A stretch of 6,443 bases of DNA from Candidatus Cloacimonadota bacterium (GTDB lineage: Bacteria > Cloacimonadota > Cloacimonadia > Cloacimonadales > TCS61): positions 1 to 6,443 of the forward strand of contig DAOUUD010000101.1 of assembly GCA_030668345.1 (NCBI GenBank), given 5' to 3'. This document shows positions 1-5,453 of the stretch, in pieces. The position numbers were made by a program, and so were the translations under genes. The notes beneath the pieces are model-generated. The model had not been told where the DNA came from. It worked only from the letters and a program-made list of their open reading frames with translations, and did no database searches. How positions within the stretch are numbered: position 1 is the first letter of the stretch; every line of letters begins with the position of its first letter.

Positions 1-1722
1 AATGCAACTTCAGCAACCAATACGCCCGAAGCTCATTTAGCTGCATTTGATATTGATATTACAGCAGATTTCGGGATCACCGGTACAGGTTCTTTTAATA
101 CCCAGATTGGCGGTTATCTCATAGAAGAATACTTTGATACTTTCCCGCCTGCAGGCTGGACAACTACCGGTGGTGGTAACTGGGGAGGAAATAATAGCAG
201 TAATGCAGGTGGAACTGCTCCGGAAGCTCGGTTCTATTGGAGCCCATCTACTACAGCGGTTCAAAGATTGATCTCTTTACCGGTTAACACAACAGGTTCT
301 TCTACATTGGAACTGGAATTCAAACATATGATAGATGATTACAGCGGAGGATATTCTTTACGTGTTGAAACTACCAGTGATGGAACTAACTGGAATACCG
401 TTTGGGAGATCAATCCCAATGGCAATGTTGGTCCTGAATTATTACAGATGGATGTAACAACGCCCGATGTAGGTTCATCTACCTTCCAGCTTGCTTTTGT
501 GTTTGATGGTAATTCATGGAACATTGATTACTGGTATGTGGATGATGTAATTCTTGGTGGAGGTCAGTCTGCCTTGCTTGGAACAGTATCTGGAACAGTT
601 ACCGATATCATCACAGGTCAACCCATCGTAGGAGCCGATATAGCCGGATTGGCTGTAAGTGGTGCCGATGGTTCTTATTCATTTGATATAGCAATAGGAA
701 CTTACGATTTCACATGTACAGCCGATGGTTATGAATATCTTACCATAGAAGATGTGGAAGTATTAGAAAGCCAAACAACTACAGTTGACTTTGCCATGAA
801 TCCAATGCTGCCACCAGTGAATCTGACAATAGAGATTGTAACCTTTAACGATGTGGAACTTAACTGGGAAACTCCAGGCAGTGTATTAGATGAACGTAAT
901 GCAAATTACAATCAAAAACTTTCTGAAAGACTTACTGACAACTCTGTAAGAAAAGAAGAAGTTACAGACAATACGAGAGACTTACTCGGTTACAAAATCT
1001 ACAGAGATGGTGCAGAATTAGTTTACATCGAAAATCCGGATACTCTCACTTACACCGATGTCGGCGTAGAACCCGGAGTGCACGAATATGGTATAACTGC
1101 AGTATATGATGGAGGAGAATCTGATCTCTTAACTGTAAACATTGAGATAATTCTTCCGATCCCGCAAGATGTAGAAGCAATTTTCATCTATCCGGATGTA
1201 CATATAATCTGGGTTCCGATCTCAGACGGCAGAGACTTTGCCAGTTACAGTGTGTACAGGGATGGTGAGCAGATTGCAACTGATATTACCAGTGCAATGT
1301 ACACGGATCCTAATCTTCCTAGTGGAGTATATATATACAACGTTACGGCAGTATACGATGGTGGCTGGGAATCTGACTGGTCTGATGATGCTGTTGTAGA
1401 AGTTACTGAGTCTGACAACATCCTGATCCCGGTACGCACGGAACTTGCCGGCAACTATCCTAATCCGTTCAACCCGACCACAACGATCAAGTTTGGCCTG
1501 AAAGAGGCCGGTGATGTGAGCATTAAGATTTACAACATAAAAGGGTCTGTAGTAAGAACACTTGTAGATGGTCAACGGAACGCAGCTTATCATGAAGTTG
1601 TATGGGATGGTAAAGATAACGCTGGCAAAACCGTATCAAGTGGACTCTATTTCTATAAGATGGTTTCAGAAGGAAACAGCGGCAGATATACTTCTACCAA
1701 GAAAATGATCCTTTTGAAATAA
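1..1722 (+). CDS. Secreted multidomain protein, C-terminal part, with T9SS-type sorting domain (5' end outside window)
   Basis: The frame is open from base 1 to the TAA at 1720-1722, so 573 residues are visible and the true start lies upstream. An internal TTG at 268 falls inside a domain and is not a start. Domains, numbered from the window edge: a beta-rich stub (1-41); a jelly-roll 'choice-of-anchor J'/MAM-like domain (about 43-187, from YFDTFPPAGW to WYVDDVILGG); a carboxypeptidase-regulatory-like beta-sandwich (195-265, GTVSGTVTD...GADGSYSF); two fibronectin III domains (about 270-383 and 386-470, each with an Y-x-x-YRDG strand and a TAVYDGG strand); and a sorting domain (481-573) with NYPNPFNPTT, IYNIKG, VVWDGKDNAGK, SSGLYFYK and the terminal KKMILLK. 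Domains of this last type direct export through the type IX system and surface attachment or release. The architecture resembles the tails of gingipain-like peptidases, so this may be the end of a protease, but no catalytic region is visible. The first FnIII domain carries a charged insertion at 293-329. Two terminators follow. The exact function is unknown. Confidence 0.9.
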   Translation, partial: NATSATNTPEAHLAAFDIDITADFGITGTGSFNTQIGGYLIEEYFDTFPPAGWTTTGGGNWGGNNSSNAGGTAPEARFYWSPSTTAVQRLISLPVNTTGSSTLELEFKHMIDDYSGGYSLRVETTSDGTNWNTVWEINPNGNVGPELLQMDVTTPDVGSSTFQLAFVFDGNSWNIDYWYVDDVILGGGQSALLGTVSGTVTDIITGQPIVGADIAGLAVSGADGSYSFDIAIGTYDFTCTADGYEYLTIEDVEVLESQTTTVDFAMNPMLPPVNLTIEIVTFNDVELNWETPGSVLDERNANYNQKLSERLTDNSVRKEEVTDNTRDLLGYKIYRDGAELVYIENPDTLTYTDVGVEPGVHEYGITAVYDGGESDLLTVNIEIILPIPQDVEAIFIYPDVHIIWVPISDGRDFASYSVYRDGEQIATDITSAMYTDPNLPSGVYIYNVTAVYDGGWESDWSDDAVVEVTESDNILIPVRTELAGNYPNPFNPTTTIKFGLKEAGDVSIKIYNIKGSVVRTLVDGQRNAAYHEVVWDGKDNAGKTVSSGLYFYKMVSEGNSGRYTSTKKMILLK

Positions 1723-1730
1723 GGGAATTT

Positions 1731-1773
1731 AACCTGACCACTTGTTAGTGGTCGGGTAACTTTTCTTTTCTTG
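1731..1773 (+). terminator. Intrinsic terminator after the T9SS-sorted protein gene
   Basis: Nine bases after the stop codon, GACCAC (1736-1741) pairs with GTGGTC (1748-1753) around a TTGTTA loop. The stem extends outward through a T-G wobble, two C-G pairs and an A-T pair (1732-1735 with 1754-1757). A T-rich tract (TTTTCTTTTCTT, 1761-1772) follows three bases after the stem. The tract is interrupted by C residues, so this is a reasonable but not ideal Rho-independent terminator. Confidence 0.65.
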
Positions 1774-1801
1774 TAAAATAGATCAATTACAATTACATAT
1801 C

Positions 1802-1829
1802 AAAGCCCCGTTTCGGCGGGGCTTTTTTT
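1802..1829 (+). terminator. Strong Rho-independent terminator
   Basis: AAAGCCCCG (1802-1810) pairs perfectly with CGGGGCTTT (1817-1825) around a TTTCGG loop, and the run of seven T continues to 1829. The GC-rich core and uninterrupted T tract make this the clearest terminator in the window. It backs up the weaker hairpin about 30 bases upstream and insulates the kinase operon from read-through. The A run at 1802-1804 is too short to make it convincing on the minus strand. Confidence 0.88.
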
Positions 1830-1858
1830 GGTTGCATGAACGTAGAAATTCAAAATTC

Positions 1859-1891
1859 TTGACAGAGCACTTGAATACTTATATTTATAAT
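1859..1891 (+). promoter_or_regulatory. Probable sigma-70-type promoter of the kinase-activator operon
   Basis: A perfect TTGACA -35 hexamer lies at 1859-1864, just downstream of the strong terminator. Possible -10 boxes are TATTTA (1882-1887, 17-base spacer), TATATT (1880-1885, 15-base spacer) and an exact TATAAT (1886-1891), whose 21-base spacer is too long. The exact -10 is therefore ambiguous. Position and AT-richness fit a housekeeping promoter for the gene starting at 1926. The FCB-group consensus may differ from the E. coli one used here. Confidence 0.5.
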
Positions 1892-1912
1892 TTTATTAAT
1901 GAAGTTGTAAAA

Positions 1913-1919
1913 AAGGAAG
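1913..1919 (+). promoter_or_regulatory. Ribosome binding site that supports a TTG start
   Basis: AAGGAAG lies upstream of TTG at 1926, with eight bases between AAGGA and the start codon. No in-frame ATG is available before codon 13, which sits inside the acidic VEDE motif of the receiver domain. An in-frame TAA at 1908-1910 excludes a start further upstream. The site therefore fixes the unusual TTG start. Confidence 0.7.
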
Positions 1920-1925
1920 ATAGTA

Positions 1926-3341
1926 TTGGAGAAGAAACGGGTTCTGATAGTTGAAGATGAGATGATAGTTGCGCAGGATATTCGGCATGCAGTAGAAGCT
2001 TGTGGATATGCTGTAGTTGCTGTTGTTCATTCAGGAGAAGAAGCAATTGAATGGGCTGCCAAATCTCATCCCGATCTTGTTTTAATGGATATCATGCTGG
2101 AAAAAGATATGGATGGTCTGGAAGCTGCAGAGAAAATACACAGCAGTTTAGATATTCCGATTGTTTTTCTAACTGCTTATGCAAATGATCAGACACTGCA
2201 AAGTGCAAAAATGTCTGAACCTTTCGGATATCTGATAAAACCATTTATTGAACGGGAATTAAAAGCAACAATGGAGATGGCATTCTATAAACATGAAATC
2301 GAACAGGAACTACGAAAAAGTAAGGAAAAATATAAAAACATATTTGAGAATATACAGGATGTTTATTTTGAAGTAGATATGAATGGAAATATACTTGAAA
2401 TGAGCCCTTCCATAAAATCCATTACGGAACATGAAAGAGAGGATCTGATTGGAAAATCTATTTATGATCTGTTTACGGATAAAAAAAAATGGCAGGAATT
2501 TTATGGTATTCTGCTTAAGAAAAATAAAGTATATGATTTCGAAATAAACTTAAAAGATAAAAACGGAAAAGATATTATCGGTTCCATTACCTCCAGGTTA
2601 TTAAAAGATGACAAATCTTCCAGAATAGTTGCATCCCTCAGGGATATTACCGAGCATAAAAAAATGGAAAAACATTTGCTGAGAGCTGAAAGATTGGCAG
2701 GAGTGGGACAATTAGCTGCCGGTATCGCTCATGAGATCAGGAATCCGCTGGGTAACATCAGCTCCTCGATACAATTCTGCCTGAGCAAATACGATCCCCC
2801 CCAGCAGATCAAGCAGTTTCTCGAGATCATTCAGCGAAATTCAGATAATGCAAATAATATTATCAAGGGATTATTGGATTTTGCTACTCCACGGGAGATC
2901 AAACTGGAAAAGCATTCTATCACCAAAGTACTCAACAATGCCATCGGGTTAGTAAAAAACCGTTGTGAAAAAGATGGTGTGCAAATAGTAAAAGATTTCA
3001 CTTCAGATTTACCACAAATAATGTTTGATGAAAAGTGGTTGGAACAATCATTTCTTAATCTTATTTTAAATGCAAAAGAAGCAATGCCTGGTGGTGATAC
3101 ACTCACAATAAAAACCTATAACAAAGAAAAGGAAATTGTAATAGTTTTTTCCGATACAGGCATTGGTATCAAACAAGAGAATCTGAAGAAAGTTTTCGAT
3201 CCGTTCTTTACAACAAAAGATGAAGGAACAGGTCTGGGACTTTCCCTTGTATATCAGATCATAAATGCTCACAATGGAAAAATTGATATTGAAAGCACAG
3301 AAGGTAAAGGAACAGACATTTCATTGTATTTACCTGTTTAA
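1926..3341 (+). CDS. Hybrid sensor histidine kinase, REC-PAS-HisKA-HATPase (NtrB-like, soluble)
   Basis: A 471-residue cytoplasmic kinase with no membrane segment. The N-terminal receiver (about 4-122) has the acidic pair E10/D11, phosphoacceptor D55 (LVLMDIML), T83 (FLTAYA) and K105-P106. A helical linker (KHEIEQELRKSKEKYKN) leads to a PAS domain (about 133-245, ending SLRDITEHKK). HisKA has its H-box at 267-274 (AHEIRNPL, phosphoacceptor H269). The ATPase domain shows the N-box (N378/N382, LNLILNAKEAM), G1 (DTGIGI, D410), F-box (FDPFFTT) and G2 (GTGLGLS). All catalytic residues are present, so it should autophosphorylate and pass phosphate to a receiver. The likely partner is the NtrC-type activator 20 bases downstream. 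The N-terminal receiver implies input from another kinase or intramolecular control; the PAS ligand is unknown. Translation starts at TTG with a good ribosome binding site. The receiver closely resembles the interrupted receiver encoded at 5271-4882. Confidence 0.93.
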   Translation: MEKKRVLIVEDEMIVAQDIRHAVEACGYAVVAVVHSGEEAIEWAAKSHPDLVLMDIMLEKDMDGLEAAEKIHSSLDIPIVFLTAYANDQTLQSAKMSEPFGYLIKPFIERELKATMEMAFYKHEIEQELRKSKEKYKNIFENIQDVYFEVDMNGNILEMSPSIKSITEHEREDLIGKSIYDLFTDKKKWQEFYGILLKKNKVYDFEINLKDKNGKDIIGSITSRLLKDDKSSRIVASLRDITEHKKMEKHLLRAERLAGVGQLAAGIAHEIRNPLGNISSSIQFCLSKYDPPQQIKQFLEIIQRNSDNANNIIKGLLDFATPREIKLEKHSITKVLNNAIGLVKNRCEKDGVQIVKDFTSDLPQIMFDEKWLEQSFLNLILNAKEAMPGGDTLTIKTYNKEKEIVIVFSDTGIGIKQENLKKVFDPFFTTKDEGTGLGLSLVYQIINAHNGKIDIESTEGKGTDISLYLPV

Positions 3342-3350
3342 ATAAATGAA

Positions 3351-3361
3351 AAGGAATGATT
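3351..3361 (+). promoter_or_regulatory. Ribosome binding site selecting the ATG at 3362 over 3356
   Basis: AAGGA at 3351-3355 directly abuts the ATG at 3356, leaving no spacer, but sits six bases before the in-frame ATG at 3362, a normal distance. The second ATG is therefore the better start. It also yields MESIMIVEDN, the usual short lead-in to a receiver domain. Confidence 0.6.
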
Positions 3362-4726
3362 ATGGAATCTATCATGATAGTTGAAGACAATAAGGATATG
3401 CAATTCCTGCTTTCTAATATTCTAAGGGAAGAAGGATATAAAATAATATCTGTTGGTAATGGTGCACGTGCTATTCAGGAAAGTAAAAAGAAAGAACCCG
3501 ATCTTGTACTGCTCGATATGAAATTACCAGGTATGCATGGTATGGAAGTTTTCGAAGAGTTGCGTAAGATAAATAAAGAAATTTTAGTGATCATGATCAC
3601 CGCTTTCGGTGACGTGAAAGATGCTGTAAGAGCTATGAAATTAGGGGCTTATGATTACATTACAAAACCTTTCGATAATGACGATCTTATTCTAACTATT
3701 AAGAAAGCTCTGAAAACCCATTCTTTAAGTATGGAAGTGGAAAAACTGAAAAACCAGTTGCGAACAGACCGTATCATTATTAATGAATTAGGACAAAGCC
3801 CGGCCATAGTAAAAGTTTTAAAACAGATCGACTTGATAGCACCTACCAATATGAGCGTTATAATTCAGGGGAAAAGTGGTACCGGAAAGGAAGTTGTGGC
3901 AAACATTATTCATCAGCGAAGTGACCGCAAGAAAAAGCCTTTTATAGCCGTGGATTGCGGAGCTATTCCGGATACACTTGTGGAGAGTGAGTTATTCGGT
4001 TATGAAAAAGGAGCATTTACCGGGGCGAATAGTACAAAAAAGGGGAAATTCGAAGAGGCAAATGGAGGTACACTTCTTCTGGATGAAATAACAAATCTCC
4101 CCCTGGAAGGACAGGCAAAATTACTACGTACTCTGGAAGAAAGAAAAATATATCATATCGGAGGTAAGAAACCAATTGATATTGATGTTCGAGTAATAAC
4201 TACTTCCAATCTTATCTTTGCAGAAGAGATAGCTAATGGTAATTTCAGAGAGGATCTATTTCACAGGCTAAATGAATTTGAGATTGATCTACCGCTTTTA
4301 AAAGAGCGTAAAGAAGATATTCCAATTCTGGCTCGTGAGTTTCTGAAAGAAGCAAATGATGAACTGGGAAAAAGCATCAAAGACTTTTCTGTAGATGCAA
4401 TGAAACTTCTGCTGGAATATTCCTGGCCTGGAAATATCAGAGAATTGAAACATAAAATTCGCAGGGCTACTCTGCTCTCTGAATCTGAATATATTACGCC
4501 TGTCGATATCTCAATGAGAGAAACCGCTGGTAACGAAAATTCTATTCTAATGTCTGAAATCGCTAAGGGGACTACTTTTGATAATGTTATTAGAAATGTA
4601 GAAAAAGAATTGATATTGAAAGCGATTGAAAAAATGGGTGGTAATAAAAGTAAGGCTGCAAATTTATTGAACATAAACAGGAAAACATTGTACAGAAAAA
4701 TGAAATACCTGGGATTGCCTATTTAA
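3362..4726 (+). CDS. NtrC-family sigma-54-dependent response regulator
   Basis: A 454-residue transcription activator from the preferred ATG at 3362 (456 if the ATG at 3356 is used). The receiver (about 3-118) has E8/D9, phosphoacceptor D52 (LVLLDMKLPG), T80 and K102-P103. After a short coiled linker, the AAA+ domain (about 142-370) shows Walker A GKSGTGKE (170-177), the intact sigma-54 contact loop GAFTGA (217-222), Walker B GGTLLLDE (235-242), the arginine-finger region FREDLFHRLN (295-304) and WPGNIREL (355-362). The C-terminus (about 416-452) is a Fis-type helix-turn-helix (GGNKSKAANLLNINRKTLYRKMK). Phosphorylation should drive oligomerisation, ATP hydrolysis and open-complex formation by sigma-54 polymerase at promoters with upstream enhancer sites. 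It follows the kinase gene by 20 bases in the same direction, so a cognate pair is likely. Length and motifs are normal for the family. Its target genes are not shown by the sequence; a possible sigma-54 site lies before the C25 peptidase gene. Confidence 0.95.
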   Translation: MESIMIVEDNKDMQFLLSNILREEGYKIISVGNGARAIQESKKKEPDLVLLDMKLPGMHGMEVFEELRKINKEILVIMITAFGDVKDAVRAMKLGAYDYITKPFDNDDLILTIKKALKTHSLSMEVEKLKNQLRTDRIIINELGQSPAIVKVLKQIDLIAPTNMSVIIQGKSGTGKEVVANIIHQRSDRKKKPFIAVDCGAIPDTLVESELFGYEKGAFTGANSTKKGKFEEANGGTLLLDEITNLPLEGQAKLLRTLEERKIYHIGGKKPIDIDVRVITTSNLIFAEEIANGNFREDLFHRLNEFEIDLPLLKERKEDIPILAREFLKEANDELGKSIKDFSVDAMKLLLEYSWPGNIRELKHKIRRATLLSESEYITPVDISMRETAGNENSILMSEIAKGTTFDNVIRNVEKELILKAIEKMGGNKSKAANLLNINRKTLYRKMKYLGLPI

Positions 4727-4755
4727 TTTTATTGAGATACTTTAGACCAACATTG

Positions 4756-4783
4756 TACCTTAAATGAATCATTATTTAAGGTA
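4756..4783. terminator. Perfect inverted repeat in the convergent gap, possible bidirectional terminator
   Basis: TACCTTAAAT (4756-4765) and ATTTAAGGTA (4774-4783) form a 10-bp perfect stem around an 8-base loop. The stem can extend two more pairs to leave a 4-base loop. It lies 29 bases after the stop of the NtrC-type gene and about 100 bases past the end of the opposing receiver gene, where a shared terminator would be expected. The stem is AT-rich and has only a short, broken T tract (AATTTTC) on the plus side, so it is not a textbook terminator. The rest of 4727-4881 is AT-rich with no coding signal. Confidence 0.45.
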
Positions 4784-4881
4784 AGATTAATTTTCAATAA
4801 ATCAGGATAGGTTATTTTGCCAATAGTAAATTAGATAATTTTGTTCTATTAAAAAAATATAGTTATACAGATCATAGAATT

Positions 4882-5271
4882 TTATCTGCTTTCATTCTCT
4901 CTTTTGATCATATTAAAGACCATTTTTACAGTAGCTCGGATATCTTCCTCACTCACCGGTTTTACAAGATATTCATATGGTTCCTAAGCCATAGCACCGT
5001 CTAAAGTCCTTTCATCGGCGTATGCTGTTAAAAAAACTATCGCAGTATTATACTTTTTTCTGATCTCTTTTGCTGACTCTACACCAGTCATGATCCCAGC
5101 CAGCATAATATCCATTATAACCAGATCTGGCTGTGATCTTTCTACTTTAAATATAGCCTCTTCACCAGTTGTAACGATGTCACAAACATCATATTGATAT
5201 GATGTGAGCGCTTTCTTTATATCTTCTGCAATTATTAATTCGTCTTCTACTATCAGAATCTTTTTCTTCAT
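4882..5271 (-). pseudogene. Stand-alone CheY-like response regulator interrupted by an in-frame TAG
   Basis: Reading from ATG at 5271, the first 95 residues are a receiver domain: E9/D10/E11 (LIVEDE), phosphoacceptor D54 (LVIMDIML), T82 in FLTAYA. Codon 96 is TAG (4986-4984). The same frame then continues without any shift for 33 codons to TAA (4884-4882), encoding EPYEYLVKPVSEED and a final helix. This supplies the conserved K104-P105 and the beta5-alpha5 elements. The total of about 129 codons is the usual size of a single-domain receiver. Terminating at TAG would remove the switch lysine and the output face, so a 95-residue product is unlikely to work. GGAG lies seven bases before the ATG. 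The protein lacks an output domain and would act in phosphorelay or protein-protein signalling. It aligns along its length with the receiver of the kinase at 1926. Possible causes are a recent nonsense mutation, a sequencing or assembly error, or TAG read-through; the sequence alone cannot decide. Confidence 0.8.
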
Positions 5272-5298
5272 TTTGTTACTCCGATTTTTACGTTGAAG

Positions 5299-5327
5299 AA
5301 ATTATTGATAGTAGTGTGCAATGTCAA
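5299..5327 (-). promoter_or_regulatory. Possible promoter of the interrupted receiver gene
   Basis: On the minus strand a perfect TTGACA lies at 5327-5322. Candidate -10 boxes are AATAAT (5306-5301, 15-base spacer) and TAATTT (5304-5299, 17-base spacer). Transcription would begin close to 5292, giving a leader of about 20 bases that contains the GGAG ribosome binding site (5282-5279). An overlapping TTGCA with a G at the -24 distance gives a weaker sigma-54-like alternative. The -10 assignment is uncertain. Confidence 0.4.
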
Positions 5328-5392
5328 CACAAAATTATAATTATCTAGAAAAGTCATACATATAGTGTGAATTATTAATAAAATTTAATACT

Positions 5393-5408
5393 TAGAACAA
5401 AAATTGCT
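5393..5408 (+). promoter_or_regulatory. Candidate sigma-54 (-24/-12) promoter before the C25 peptidase gene
   Basis: TAGAAC-N5-TTGCT matches the known sigma-54 consensus TGGCAC-N5-TTGCW at the correct spacing. The -12 TTGCT element is complete, while TAGAAC keeps T, the second G, A and C of TGGCAC but has A in place of the first G and A in place of the first C. Transcription would start near 5419, about 35 bases before the ATG. A sigma-54 activator gene lies in the same window. In such AT-rich DNA a partial match can arise by chance. A competing sigma-70 reading uses TATACT (5416-5421) with a poor -35 (TTAGAA, 18-base spacer). Confidence 0.4.
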
Positions 5409-5453
5409 TGTAATTTATACTTAAGACATTATAGAAGGATGTGGGAGTGAAAA

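Noticed and set aside
1222..1593. Minus-strand open frames opposite the first gene and opposite the kinase and activator genes
   Set aside because: They lie wholly inside well-supported plus-strand coding regions, show no recognisable domain and have no context of their own, so they are antisense shadows.
1821..1836. TTGCA at 1832-1836 as part of a sigma-54 promoter for the kinase operon
   Set aside because: The bases at the -24 position (GCTTTT) fall in the terminator and T run and bear no resemblance to TGGCAC.
1886..1891. Exact TATAAT as the -10 box of the kinase operon
   Set aside because: It is 21 bases from TTGACA, outside the usual 16-18 range. It could still work with a different -35, so it is mentioned only as an alternative.
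3356..3361. ATG at 3356 as the start of the NtrC-type gene
   Set aside because: The AAGGA ribosome binding site touches this ATG with no spacer, whereas the ATG at 3362 has a six-base spacer. It cannot be fully excluded; it would add two residues.
4984..5271. A genuine 95-residue response regulator ending at TAG
   Set aside because: The end at codon 95 falls inside the receiver fold and removes the conserved Lys-Pro. The same frame continues to encode exactly the missing part, so this is an interrupted 129-codon gene.
5333..5342. AATTATAATT palindrome as an operator
   Set aside because: Short and made only of A and T in AT-rich DNA; expected by chance.
5439..5450. Upstream mini-ORF (ATG TGG GAG TGA) before the peptidase gene
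   Set aside because: Three codons overlapping the ribosome binding site, with no sign of a leader-peptide function; most likely chance.
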